64,000 nucleotides of DNA from Akkermansia sp. (lineage in GTDB: Bacteria > Verrucomicrobiota > Verrucomicrobiia > Verrucomicrobiales > Akkermansiaceae). The notes under the pieces are model-generated. The model searched no databases, was not told the origin of the DNA, and saw only the letters and a program-made list of their open reading frames with translations. Below are positions 54,113-63,200 of this stretch, in pieces. The stretch is from positions 62,001 through 126,000 of the forward strand of contig NZ_JAJBTT010000054.1 of the NCBI RefSeq assembly GCF_020860705.1. The letters are read 5' to 3'. A program made the position numbers and the translations under genes. Numbering within the stretch: the stretch's first letter is position 1; each line of letters begins with the position of its first letter.

Positions 54113-56011
54113 ATGCATTCCTCCCGGTTGGAAGATACGCTGCATTTGTTCGGCAAGGAACGGTTCCGCCCCATGCAGAGGGAGCTGATGGAGTGTGCGC
54201 TGGCGGGCAGATCCTGCATCGGCATTTTGCCTACGGGCTCAGGCAAGAGTCTTTGCTACCAGATTCCGGCGGTTTTAAGTGACGGGGTGACAGTGGTGGT
54301 TTCCCCGTTGATCGCCCTCATGCGCGACCAAGTCGCCGGGTTGGAAAAGTTGGGCGTAGCAGCGGCCAGATATGATTCTTCCCTGGCGGAAGAGGAGAAG
54401 GCCGCTTTGCTGGAGACCCTGGAATCCGGAGCGGTCCGGCTGCTGTTTGCTGCTCCGGAGTCTTTGGAATCCCCATGGATGGAGCATGCCATGGAGGTTG
54501 TTTCTCCCGGCCTGTTTGTGGTGGATGAAGCTCATTGCCTTTCAGAGTGGGGGCACAGCTTCCGGCCCGATTATCTGGGGCTGCCCGGCTTTTTCAGAAA
54601 GTACAGGTTCCGCAGCATCATGGCGCTGACTGCCACGGCTACGGAGAAGGTGTGCCGCGATTTGGCTTCTCTATTTGACGTTCCGGATGAATGCATTTTC
54701 CGGGCTTCGCCGTACCGGGCGAATATTTTCCGCCACGTGGAAACATTGAGGGAGCAGGACAAAACCGCCCGGCTGGTGGAGTTTTTGAAGGAGGAAGGCC
54801 ACCGTCCCGCCGTGGTATACGCGCGCACCCGCAAGGATGCGGAGAATGTGTCTTATGAACTGGGAAAGGCCGGTCTTTCTGTCAAATCCTACCATGCAGG
54901 CATGCCTCCGGAAATCCGGGGGCTGGTGCAGGACGAATTCCTGACGGGGGCCGTGGAGGTGCTGGTGGCGACGATCGCCTTCGGCATGGGGATTGACAAA
55001 CCGGACGTTCGCTCCGTGGTGCATTACCATCCTCCCTCAAGCCTTGAGGCTTATGTGCAGGAATCCGGCCGTGCGGGCCGCGACGGGCTGCCCTCCTTCA
55101 GCTTGGTGATGTTGTCCGCACGTGACGGTGTGGCCGTCGTCAACCGGCTTCATGCAGCGGAACCGGATCTCCATGGCTTGAAAGGGCTGGTGTCACTCCT
55201 GGGTGGACACGGGGAGCACATTGTTTCCCTCTATGAAGCCTCCACCCATTATGATTTGCCGGATGTGGTGGTGGACAGGATTCTGTTTGATCTGAAACGC
55301 CGGGGTCTTCTGACGGAGCGGGGAGCCGGGTATAAATACTACAAGGTTCGGCCCTTGTTCCCCATGGAGGAAATATTGTGCGGACGCGACGAAGAAGAAA
55401 GGGCCTTTCTGCAATGGCTGGATGGGCATCGCGAGGGAGAAGTGCTGGATTTAGCCCTTGAATGCGGGATTTCATGGAAAGAAGCGGCAGCCCGGCTTGA
55501 GGATATGGCCCTTTCCGGCGAATGGAAGGTGGACCTGCGCCAGGTAGCCCTTCATTTGCATTCCGAAGGGTTTGACGCGGAAGAGGCCGCCGGGGAATTC
55601 AACCGGTATTTTTCACGCGCGCGGCAGAACGGCCTGGAACGGTGGGAAACGTGTGTTTCTGCCCTCGCGGCGGCTTCCTGCCTCAACAGGGAGCTGGACG
55701 CCTACTTTGGGTTTGGGGATTCGTCCACACCATGCGGTCATTGCCCGGCGTGCCGCGGGGCGGTTCCGGAGAAGCCGGAGGTGCTGGAAAGTGCTCCCCT
55801 GACCGGGGAATTGCGCGCCGCCATCATGGATTTGGCTGCCTTGAGGAAGCCCGCACTGTCCCGTTCCTCCCAGTTGACACGTTTTCTGCTGGGACTGGCT
55901 TCCCCTGCGGCGATGCGCGCCCGGTTGTGGGGGCACCCTCTTTACGGAGCGCTTTCAGACAGGAAGTGGGAGGACGTGCTGGCTGAGGCGCGTGCCCTCA
56001 CCAACTCATGA
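54113..56011 (+). CDS. recQ: ATP-dependent DNA helicase RecQ
   Basis: 632 residues. Superfamily 2 motifs are in order: I GILPTGSGKSLCYQIP near 38, II VVDEAHCLSEWGHSFRPDY near 140, III ALTATATEKV, and V/VI FGMGIDKPDVRSVVHY and QESGRAGRDG. The RecQ-Ct zinc cluster appears at CLNRELDAYFGFGDSSTPCGHCPAC near 525-550. The tail keeps an HRDC-like segment (ALSRSSQLTRFLLG). Its end overlaps the convergent glycosyltransferase by 6 bp. Confidence 0.93.
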   Translation: MHSSRLEDTLHLFGKERFRPMQRELMECALAGRSCIGILPTGSGKSLCYQIPAVLSDGVTVVVSPLIALMRDQVAGLEKLGVAAARYDSSLAEEEKAALLETLESGAVRLLFAAPESLESPWMEHAMEVVSPGLFVVDEAHCLSEWGHSFRPDYLGLPGFFRKYRFRSIMALTATATEKVCRDLASLFDVPDECIFRASPYRANIFRHVETLREQDKTARLVEFLKEEGHRPAVVYARTRKDAENVSYELGKAGLSVKSYHAGMPPEIRGLVQDEFLTGAVEVLVATIAFGMGIDKPDVRSVVHYHPPSSLEAYVQESGRAGRDGLPSFSLVMLSARDGVAVVNRLHAAEPDLHGLKGLVSLLGGHGEHIVSLYEASTHYDLPDVVVDRILFDLKRRGLLTERGAGYKYYKVRPLFPMEEILCGRDEEERAFLQWLDGHREGEVLDLALECGISWKEAAARLEDMALSGEWKVDLRQVALHLHSEGFDAEEAAGEFNRYFSRARQNGLERWETCVSALAAASCLNRELDAYFGFGDSSTPCGHCPACRGAVPEKPEVLESAPLTGELRAAIMDLAALRKPALSRSSQLTRFLLGLASPAAMRARLWGHPLYGALSDRKWEDVLAEARALTNS

Positions 56012-57199
56012 GTCCTGCCTGTTTTGACGGACGGCCTCTTCCGCCATCTCCATGAACAGCTTGAGCCACGCTTCGGGGGAACGCTGTTCCCTGACGAATT
56101 CGCGGGACTGCATGCCCATCCGGCAGAGGGTTTCCCCGGGCGTGTCCAGAACGGCTTGAATCGTTTTGAGGATGGCATCCGGACGGTCAGGGTCCATCAG
56201 CCATCCATGGGCCGGGTCCGCAAGGTGGTCGCATGCGGCCCCTTTAGCGAAGGCGATTACGGGACGTCCCCTGCCCATGGCTTCCAGGATGGTCGTGGCG
56301 CCCGGCTCGTGCCAGATGGACGGGGCAATGAAGGCAGCGGCCGACTCCCATAAGGGAGCCTGTTCTTCAAGAGGGACGAACCCTTTGAAAATGACATTGT
56401 CCAGGCGGTGTTCCCGCACCCATGTTTCCAGCTCTTTTCTTTGCGGACCGTCCCCGGCGATGACAAGGCGGCGTTGCGTCGTGATTCCGGACCATGCCCG
56501 GAGAACGGTCATAAGCCCTTTTTCCGGAGTCAGGCGTCCTACGAAGAGAATGTCCCCGTTTTCCGGAGGGGGCGTGAAGGGCTGGAGGTAGGTTTCCACA
56601 AACAGGGGGAGAATGGCGGTTTTTGATTCCGGAATACCTATGGATTTGAGAAGTTCCGCCTGCTTGCCGGAAAGGGCGATGAACCGGGCTGCATGTTCCA
56701 GGATACCGGATTTCCTGGCGGCTGTCTGGAAAAAGGCGGAAAACAGGCTGGACGCCAGACCTTGGTTCCAGCACCGGTTTTTCATGCCTGGCAGGAAATT
56801 GCCGCTGATGCATTCCCGGCATTCCCTGCCGTCACGGAACAACAGCCCGTTCAGACAGCCGAACCGGTAGTTGTGAAGCATGTGGATGACGGGGACGTTC
56901 AACCGGCGCGCTTCCCGGTAGACGGCAGGGGACATGGCGGGAAAGACGTTGTGGATCAGCCAAAGGTCAAATTGATGTTCCTGCTGCAACAGGCGCAGGC
57001 GGCGGAGAACGCTCCTGTTATGCAGTCCCCGGAACGGCGCTGTTAGTTTGCCTTCCTCCAGCCATTCGGCCGTTGAATAATGGTATTCCTCCACCATGGC
57101 CTGTCGTGAAAGAGTCCCGGAAATTTTGACAGCCATGGTTTCTTCACCCCCATATTGCAGGTAGCGGTTGAAGATGGAAAGGATGCGGAGCGGAGGCAT
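56006..57199 (-). CDS. Glycosyltransferase, GT4-type
   Basis: 397 residues starting at 57199. A GT-B fold enzyme: N-terminal MPPLRILSIFNRYLQYGGEE, acceptor-side LWLIHNVFPAMSPAVY, C-terminal domain with DILFVGRLTPEKGLMTVLRAWSG and the EX7E motif WHEPGATTILEAMGRG. It would use an NDP-sugar to extend a surface polysaccharide or glycolipid; the sugar is not readable. It is divergent from the frameshifted paralogue next door, with which it shares HNVFPAMSP and the HMLHNYRxGCLNG block. Confidence 0.92.
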   Translation of the reverse strand: MPPLRILSIFNRYLQYGGEETMAVKISGTLSRQAMVEEYHYSTAEWLEEGKLTAPFRGLHNRSVLRRLRLLQQEHQFDLWLIHNVFPAMSPAVYREARRLNVPVIHMLHNYRFGCLNGLLFRDGRECRECISGNFLPGMKNRCWNQGLASSLFSAFFQTAARKSGILEHAARFIALSGKQAELLKSIGIPESKTAILPLFVETYLQPFTPPPENGDILFVGRLTPEKGLMTVLRAWSGITTQRRLVIAGDGPQRKELETWVREHRLDNVIFKGFVPLEEQAPLWESAAAFIAPSIWHEPGATTILEAMGRGRPVIAFAKGAACDHLADPAHGWLMDPDRPDAILKTIQAVLDTPGETLCRMGMQSREFVREQRSPEAWLKLFMEMAEEAVRQNRQDS

Positions 57200-57211
57200 A
57201 ATTTTTGTGTA

Positions 57212-57228
57212 ACGGATTTATAATCCGT
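57212..57228. repeat. CGGATT-type palindrome
   Basis: ACGGATT-TAT-AATCCGT, the same core as the palindromes bordering the 7.7-8.2 kb repeat island. A weaker relative, CGGAT-ATAA-ATCCG, lies at 57381-57394. Confidence 0.6.
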
Positions 57229-57417
57229 GGTCAATGTTAATTTTTGCAAGGTAGTCCATTAAATTTTTTTGAACAAAATAAAACACGGAAACAAAGAATG
57301 GAACGCAGAGGCCCCGAGTGGCGTGGGAAGGATTCCGCTTCAACGACTTTCCGGGAGCGGCACACGGGGATTTTGGTATCCGGATATAAATCCGTTAGAT
57401 TCTCTTCACGAATTCCC

Positions 57418-58597
57418 ATGCATCGGTTATTGCATATCTTTAGCCAATATTATTTTTTTGGCGGGGAAGAAGTCTTTTTCCATATGATGACGCGGGCGTT
57501 GTCATCCTTTGCAGAGGTGGACGAATTCGTCTATTCTTCCCGCGAATTTCTGGAAGAACATTCCGGAGCGGTCTCACGGGTGAAGAATATGCTGTTTCAC
57601 CGGGCCATGAATGAACATTTGTTGAAGCAGGCGGCCCAGGGGTATGACGCGTGGATTATCCATAATGTCTTCCCCGCCATGTCGCCCTGCATTTATGAAC
57701 AGGCTGTCCGGCAAAGCGTCCCGGTCATCCATTATATGCATAATTACCGGCAGGGCTGCCTGAACGGACTGGGTTTCAGGAATGGAAGGGAATGCGCTGC
57801 ATGTTCCTCCGGCAATTATCTGCATGGAATCCTCCGCCGGTGCTGGCACGGCCGTTTTTTGGATTCCATGGCGGCGGCATGTATTCTTGAAAAAACTCGT
57901 CGTCTGGGTACATGGAGGAATTTGAGCGCCTATATAGCTATTAGCCACAGGCAAAGAGAATTGTTGGAATCAAACGGCGTAAATTCTGCCAGGATCCAGG
58001 TGATTCCCCATTTTTATGAATCAGGGCGGCGGGTTGCGGACCCGGGAGACAGGCCGCGCAGGGATGTTTTTATTTGCAGGCAGACTTACTGAAGAAAAAG
58101 GCGTTTTCCGGTTGCTTCAAGCATGGGAAAGGCTGAAGCCTGAAAGGCGTTCTCTGATCATCATGGGGGAAGGGCCGTTATATGGGAAGCTAAAAGGCTA
58201 CACAGATTCCCGTGGACTTGATTCGGTAAAAATGACGGGGTTTGTTAACAGGGAAGACCAGGAGGCTTTTAGAAGCCGTTGCGGCATAACGATTGTTCCC
58301 TCCCTTTGGGAGGAGCCTTTCGGCCTGGCAGTGTTGGAATCCTGGGAATATGGCGCTCCGGTGTTGGTTACCCCTGCGGGAGGATTGCCGGAATTGGTAA
58401 GCCATGGGCGTGATGGCTGGGTGGCGGAAAGCTCTTCCTTGGAGGGTTTGGCTCAAATGCTTTGTGAAGCATTGCACATTGAGGATCAATGGACGGCCAT
58501 GGGAAAGAAAGGGAAGGAAAAATTGAATGAACGCTTTACCGTGGATGTCTGGAAAAAACGGATGCGCCGCCTTTTCGTGGAAATGGGTATTGAATGA
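57418..58597 (+). pseudogene. Glycosyltransferase (GT4-type) broken by a frameshift
   Basis: Two adjacent frames make one protein of about 392 residues, paralogous to the 56006-57199 gene. The first (from MHRLLHIFSQYYFFGGEE, 57418) runs through HNVFPAMSP, MHNYRQGCLNGLGFRNGREC and to 58092, where it stops after ..RRDVFICRQTY. The second resumes as FAGRLTEEKGVFRLLQAWER and carries the EX7E motif EEPFGLAVLESWEYG to the stop at 58597. Removing one T from the T5 run at 58067-58071 joins them as DVLFAGRLTEEKG, which fits the paralogue's DILFVGRLTPEKG. The reading is a +1 indel; phase variation and sequencing error are alternatives. Confidence 0.85.
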
Positions 58598-58610
58598 AAG
58601 GGATGCCTTC

Positions 58611-59645
58611 CTATCCCTGGAACAGTTCCCTCCTGAGTTTTGCGGGGTCTTTCAGCAACTCCCTCTGGATGGCTTCCTGCTGCTGGCGCAGGCGGTCTTC
58701 CTGGGACTTGAGCGCTTTTCTCTGAGGGCCCAAATCAGAATTGACGAAGGGGTTGTTCTCCCCCCATTTGGACCAGGGCCCGCGGGGAATGCGGTAGAAT
58801 TCCACAAAACGCCAGTGGACGATGGCCGTCCCTCCGGTAATGCCCAGGTAATCGCGCACGGCGGGGGAAATATCTATGCCCGCGCCCTTGTTCTGGGTAT
58901 TGACGGGCGGCTTGTCTCCAAAAACGTAGGGCCAGTCTTCCGTGGTAAAGGGGCCGCAGTCCTCCCACTGGGCAAAGCAGCTGCGCTTGTTGTACACGAT
59001 CTGCACCCATCTGCCTTTGCAGACGGACTGGCCTTTTCCCGTGTATTCCCGGCGGAACCAGGGAATGACCCGGGATGCCTCCGCCTTGTGTTCCCCTTTG
59101 GAGACGTCATTGTAAGGCAGCGCCACATAGAAGGGATTTTGCCGGGGGACGAACATCTTAGGGCGGAAATCCATGGTGCGGCGCAGGGGGTCGGGGTCGT
59201 CAAAGCCGCCGAAATTTTCCCTCCAGGCGGAGTCCCATGAGCTTTTGTGGTTGGCTACCGGATTGCGTGCCGTGGAATCCTCCCCCACCCAGAATACCGT
59301 GGCGGTGATATTGAGCCGCCAAGGGTAGGTGCCGGGGCTTTGCGGTCCCGTCCGGGGAAGAATACGGGGCTGCGGAGCGGGGCGTTTGCCGCCCGTTGCC
59401 GTGGTAGGTGATTTGACGATAACCCTGGGGAGGGGATCCCTCTGCGTGGGAGTGATGATAACGGGGCCTTTGGGCCGACCGGAACTGTCCGTCAGAGCGC
59501 GGGAGGCGCTCCGGCTTGTCTGGATGTCCGCCCGGGTAATTCCGGCGGGAAGCAGAACCAGCAGCGCAAGCAGGCATGCGGAAAGGAAGGAGTTCCCAGA
59601 GGAACCCTTCCGGAATGCCTGTTGACGTTGCCAGTGGTTTACCAT
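58611..59645 (-). CDS. Exported protein with RlpA/double-psi barrel-like domain
   Basis: 344 residues with a signal peptide-like N-terminus (FLSACLLALLVLLPAGITRA, about 20-40), a Pro/Arg-rich linker and a domain with ITATVFWVGEDSTARNPVAN. The C-terminal half contains CFAQWEDCGPFTTEDWPYVFG and KGAGIDISPAVRDYLGI, reminiscent of the D-x-GP and IDLS features of RlpA/expansin-type barrels. It ends in a coiled tail (SQEDRLRQQQEAIQREL). Its start overlaps the nadB stop by 7 bp (ATGGTAA), implying translational coupling. A cell-wall role is inference. Confidence 0.65.
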   Translation of the reverse strand: MVNHWQRQQAFRKGSSGNSFLSACLLALLVLLPAGITRADIQTSRSASRALTDSSGRPKGPVIITPTQRDPLPRVIVKSPTTATGGKRPAPQPRILPRTGPQSPGTYPWRLNITATVFWVGEDSTARNPVANHKSSWDSAWRENFGGFDDPDPLRRTMDFRPKMFVPRQNPFYVALPYNDVSKGEHKAEASRVIPWFRREYTGKGQSVCKGRWVQIVYNKRSCFAQWEDCGPFTTEDWPYVFGDKPPVNTQNKGAGIDISPAVRDYLGITGGTAIVHWRFVEFYRIPRGPWSKWGENNPFVNSDLGPQRKALKSQEDRLRQQQEAIQRELLKDPAKLRRELFQG

Positions 59646-61243
59646 CGGTGCAGTTGAGTGACAAAGCGGTGATCCAGCTTGCCGGGATAATCCGTGTTGA
59701 AGTGGAGCCCGCGGCTTTCATTGCGGCGCATGGCGCAGTCCACAATCAGGGAGGCCACCGCCACCAGGTTGCGCAGTTCCAGAATGTCCGGCGTGATGCG
59801 GTAGCCCCAGTAGAAGTCCTTTACCTCGCGGTGCAGCATCCGGAGGCGCGTGGCCGCGCGGTCCAGCCTCTTGTTGGTCCGCACGATGGAGACATAATCC
59901 CACATCAGCCGGCGGATTTCATCCCAATTGTGATAGATGACGGAAAGTTCATCCGGTAGCGCGGTATCTCCATGGTGCCAGGCGGGGATGTCGTAATGGG
60001 TGGGGGAATCCTTTCTCAGGGGCTGTTGGGCCAGCATGGAGTCCAGCGCCCTCTTGGCTACCACCACGCATTCCAGCAGGGAGTTGGAAGCCAGCCGGTT
60101 GGCGCCGTGGAGGCCGGTGCAGCCCGTTTCCCCGGCGGCGTAAAGGCCGTCCAGGCTGGTCTGGCCGTTGACGTCCGTCAGCACGCCTCCGCACTGGAAA
60201 TGCGCCGCGGGGACGACCGGAATGGGTTCAGCGGCGGGATTGATGCCGTAGCGGTTGCAGGTTTCGTAAATCAGGGGGAAACGTTCCTGGACAAAGCCTT
60301 CCGGCTTGTGGGAAATGTCCAGATAGACGCACATGCTGCCCGTCCTCTTCATTTCCGAGTCCACCGCGCGGGCGGTAATGTCGCGCGGAGCCAGGGATTT
60401 GCGGGGGTCATACTTGTGCATGAATTCCTTTCCGTCCGCTCCGATCAATACGCCGCCTTCGCCGCGCACAGCTTCGGAAATGAGGAAGGAACGTGCTTCC
60501 GCACCCTCCGCACGGGTGTTAAAGAAACAGGTGGGATGGAACTGTACGAATTCCATGTTGGCGATGGTGGCACCTGCGCGCCAGGCCATGGCTACGCCGT
60601 CCCCCGTGGCGGAATCATTGTTGGTGGTATACAGGTACACGCGGCCGCAGCCTCCGGTGGCGAGCAACACACGGTCGGAACGGAAAATTTCCACTTCTCC
60701 GGAGGCGCGGTCCAGAACATAGGCTCCCAGCACGCGGTCTTCCGTGACCAGCCCCAGCTTGGTCGTCGTAATCAGGTCGATGGCGAAGTGGTCTTCCAGC
60801 AGTTCAATGTTGGGATGGAGCTTCGCCGCTTCCAGCAGCTTGGAGGTGATTTCCAGGCCAGTGGCATCCTTGGCGTGGAGGATGCGCCGCTTGGTATGGC
60901 CGCCCTCCCGGGCCAGTTCGTAATCCTCCCCCTGGTTGCCTGGGTCAAAATTGACTCCCCATTCCAGCAGTTCCCGGATAGCGCCGGGCCCTTCCTCCAC
61001 AATCGTGCGCACGGCCTGTTCATTGCAGAGGCCCGCGCCGGCGTCCAGCGTGTCCGCCACGTGATCTTCAAAGGAATCATTGCGGTCCCATACGGCGGCT
61101 ATGCCGCCCTGTGCCTTGGCGGAACTGCAATCCAGAAATTTGCCTTTTGTAATGACTGCAACCTTGCCGTGTTCCGCCGCTCTCAAGGCGAAACTTAACC
61201 CGGCAACACCTGCCCCAATGACTAAAAAGTCGCTCGTCTTCAT
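59639..61243 (-). CDS. nadB: L-aspartate oxidase
   Basis: 534 residues. Oxidises L-aspartate to iminoaspartate in de novo NAD synthesis. FAD motif LVIGAGVAGLSFALRAAEHG at the N-terminus, substrate/FAD strings SSAKAQGGIAAVW, VQFHPTCFFNTRAEG, GAHFQCGGVLTDVNGQTS-like CGGVLTDVNGQTSLDGLYAAGETGC. No nadA or nadC is in the window. Divergent from the SpoU methyltransferase gene. Confidence 0.95.
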   Translation of the reverse strand: MKTSDFLVIGAGVAGLSFALRAAEHGKVAVITKGKFLDCSSAKAQGGIAAVWDRNDSFEDHVADTLDAGAGLCNEQAVRTIVEEGPGAIRELLEWGVNFDPGNQGEDYELAREGGHTKRRILHAKDATGLEITSKLLEAAKLHPNIELLEDHFAIDLITTTKLGLVTEDRVLGAYVLDRASGEVEIFRSDRVLLATGGCGRVYLYTTNNDSATGDGVAMAWRAGATIANMEFVQFHPTCFFNTRAEGAEARSFLISEAVRGEGGVLIGADGKEFMHKYDPRKSLAPRDITARAVDSEMKRTGSMCVYLDISHKPEGFVQERFPLIYETCNRYGINPAAEPIPVVPAAHFQCGGVLTDVNGQTSLDGLYAAGETGCTGLHGANRLASNSLLECVVVAKRALDSMLAQQPLRKDSPTHYDIPAWHHGDTALPDELSVIYHNWDEIRRLMWDYVSIVRTNKRLDRAATRLRMLHREVKDFYWGYRITPDILELRNLVAVASLIVDCAMRRNESRGLHFNTDYPGKLDHRFVTQLHRW

Positions 61244-61345
61244 CTTGAATGGTACGAAACTGTAACACGGCAGGGGGCCTCAAGTCACGCCCAATGATGG
61301 GGAGGGCATATTTGTCTGGAAAAGAAGCGTGAAACACGCTAATTC

Positions 61346-61927
61346 ATGGGCATGAGACCCCTAGGGAACGAACAGGAGGCCCGGCGGAACAAGCATGTGC
61401 GCAGCACCCCGGCCAAAATTGCCGTCAAGGCGCTGGGAGAGGATGTGCTGGAGGAGATTCTGGACAAGACACCTAATCCCCTGCTGCTGATTCTTGACTG
61501 CGTGCAGGACCCCCACAATCTGGGGGCCATTTTGCGGACGGCGGACGGTGCGGGCGTGGATGCCGTGATTGCTCCCAGGGACAAGTCCGTGGGCATTACG
61601 GAGACCGTGTTGCGCGTCTCCGTGGGAGCGGCGGAAAAAGTGCCTTTCATCCAGGTGACCAATCTGGCGCGCACCATGAAGCAGCTCCAGAGCCGCGGTA
61701 TCTGGATGTTCGGCACCTCGGACAAGGGGGACCGTGACCTGTATGAGACGGATTTCACGGGGCCTGCCGCCCTGGTAATGGGAGCGGAAGGGGAAGGCAT
61801 GCGTCGGTTGACGGAAGAGAATTGCGACTTCCTGCTGCGGATTCCCATGAGGGGCAGCGTTCCTTGCCTGAACGTGTCCGTAGCTACGGGCGTGTGCTTG
61901 TATGAAATGGTGCGGCAGCGTTCATGA
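61346..61927 (+). CDS. SpoU/TrmH-family RNA 2'-O-methyltransferase
   Basis: 193 residues; an SPOUT-fold 2'-O-methyltransferase. SPOUT motifs: [20 protein letters not shown] (motif 1, about 46-66), [13 protein letters not shown] (motif 2) and [22 protein letters not shown] (motif 3, knot). The RlmB-type N-terminal substrate-binding domain is very short here, so the RNA target is uncertain (RlmB-like or tRNA type). It is followed 30 bp later by a metallophosphatase. Confidence 0.9.
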   Translation: MGMRPLGNEQEARRNKHVRSTPAKIAVKALGEDVLEEILDKTPNPLLLILDCVQDPHNLGAILRTADGAGVDAVIAPRDKSVGITETVLRVSVGAAEKVPFIQVTNLARTMKQLQSRGIWMFGTSDKGDRDLYETDFTGPAALVMGAEGEGMRRLTEENCDFLLRIPMRGSVPCLNVSVATGVCLYEMVRQRS

Positions 61928-61957
61928 GGCCGTGATTGTTTTTCTGCCTGCTCCCTT

Positions 61958-62779
61958 ATGATTCAGGAACTTGCCCTTGCTCCGGGAGAACGCGCCCGGT
62001 TCATTTCAGACATTCACTTCGGTCATGCCAAGGCCCTTGTCCGGGAGCCGGAGGAACTGGCCTTCCTGCTGGAAGGGTGTACCCACCTGGTGGTGTGCGG
62101 GGATCTCAGCGAGACCCGTGAAAGCCCCTATCAGTCGGAAGGGCTGGAGAAACGCGGCCGTTTTTTACAAATGTGCCGGGATGCCGGAGTGCAGCCCGTT
62201 CTGCTGGCGGGCAATCATGATCCGGATGAAAAAGCCGCGCTGCTGAAGTTGCAGGGCGGCCGCATCTGCGCCCTGCACGGCCATGCCCTGTTCAGGGAGG
62301 TGGCTCCGTGGGGATGGGAATATTTGAAGAACAAGCAGGCTTCCCGTGAGCTGATTGCCGCTTTTCCGGAGGCGGATACGGATTTGCTGAGGCGTTTGGA
62401 ACTGGCGCGCGCCATGAGCCTGCTGGTGCCTCCCATTTACATGCGTTCCAGAGTGTACAGGAACAAGCTGGTGCGTTTTCTGACCCATTCCGCCTGGCCG
62501 CCGGAGCGGCCCGCCCAAATTCTTCTGGCGTGGCTGACGATGATGCGGCGCATGCGGAAATTTGCGGACTGCTTTTTCCCGGAATCGGAAGTCGTCATCT
62601 TCGGCCATTTGCACCGCCGTGCGGTTACCGGGAGAGGGAAAGGGCGCCTGTACGTCAACCTGGGAGCCTGTTTCCACCATGCCAAGTGTTACGTGGCGGA
62701 TGTGACGGCGGAAGGAGGCGTATCCATCCGCAGCTATACGCCGGACGGATATGACGGCCCGGCGCGGGTTCTCCGCTGA
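61958..62779 (+). CDS. Calcineurin-like metallophosphoesterase
   Basis: 273 residues. Metal site strings FISDIHFGHAKAL near 20, CGDLSETRESPY, LAGNHDPDEKAALL and the last FGHLHRRAVTG give the five blocks of the family. A helical insertion (about 115-190) separates the blocks. Specific substrate unknown. Probably transcribed with the methyltransferase just before it. Confidence 0.88.
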   Translation: MIQELALAPGERARFISDIHFGHAKALVREPEELAFLLEGCTHLVVCGDLSETRESPYQSEGLEKRGRFLQMCRDAGVQPVLLAGNHDPDEKAALLKLQGGRICALHGHALFREVAPWGWEYLKNKQASRELIAAFPEADTDLLRRLELARAMSLLVPPIYMRSRVYRNKLVRFLTHSAWPPERPAQILLAWLTMMRRMRKFADCFFPESEVVIFGHLHRRAVTGRGKGRLYVNLGACFHHAKCYVADVTAEGGVSIRSYTPDGYDGPARVLR

Positions 62780-62858
62780 CGGTACGCCGCGGGCAACGGG
62801 AAAAGGGGAGGGGGAACGCGCCCATGTTTAGGCGATAATGTGTTAGAGCACCGGATGA

Positions 62859-63080
62859 CTAGTCCATACAGTTTGTGGACGCGTTCCCCAGGGAGTCTGG
62901 CCATGCCTGTTTTCCCTTATTGCCGGAGGGACAGTTTTTCCCGGAACATTTCCGAGGGCATCCCCGGCAGGAGCAGGGGCGTGCAGTAGGAAAAAACCTG
63001 GAGAAGAAGGATTTCCTTCTGGCGGGAACTCCGCCGGAGCATGTTCTTCCGTGGTTTCTTTCCTGGTTTGGGCTGGCCAT
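62859..63080 (-). CDS. Possible Cys-rich microprotein
   Basis: 73 residues, not recognised. Basic, with a Cys cluster Cys36, 38, 41, 45, 50 (CSCRGCPRKCSGKNC), and extra Cys14 and Cys71. No signal or membrane helix is seen. The start lies 8 bp from a TTAG/CTAA palindrome that could be the operator of the adjacent DtxR-type regulator, which is the main reason to take it seriously. Overlapping frames on both strands also remain open, so coding is unproven. Confidence 0.3.
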   Translation of the reverse strand: MASPNQERNHGRTCSGGVPARRKSFFSRFFPTARPCSCRGCPRKCSGKNCPSGNKGKQAWPDSLGNASTNCMD

Positions 63081-63087
63081 GGAATAG

Positions 63088-63105
63088 AGTTAGCTATATC
63101 TAACT
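63088..63105. promoter_or_regulatory. DtxR/MntR-type operator, distal
   Basis: Perfect inverted repeat AGTTAG-CTATAT-CTAACT. Its half-sites match the TTAG/CTAA core of iron-box type operators. It lies between the candidate microprotein start (63080) and the DtxR gene. Confidence 0.6.
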
Positions 63106-63154
63106 TGATTTGCAAGAAAAAAGTTTGATGAGCCTAATATTTTTCAAGAAGAGG

Positions 63155-63200
63155 TTGACTTGATTGATTTCTGGACTATTGTTTTGTTAGTTATAACTAA
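63155..63200 (+). promoter_or_regulatory. Promoter and operator of the DtxR-type gene
   Basis: TTGACT (63155-63160), 16-bp spacer, TATTGT (63177-63182), then the perfect 14-bp palindrome TTAGTTATAACTAA (63187-63200) over the expected transcription start, 13 bp before the ATG. The layout fits autorepression. Confidence 0.75.

Noticed and set aside
62843..63115. Alternative minus-strand frame MQIKLDIANS and plus-strand 62875-63087
   Set aside because: They overlap the candidate microprotein. The minus-strand one starts upstream of the operator-like palindrome and the plus-strand one shows no feature. None can be proven; the Cys-rich frame was kept as the only one with a plausible context.
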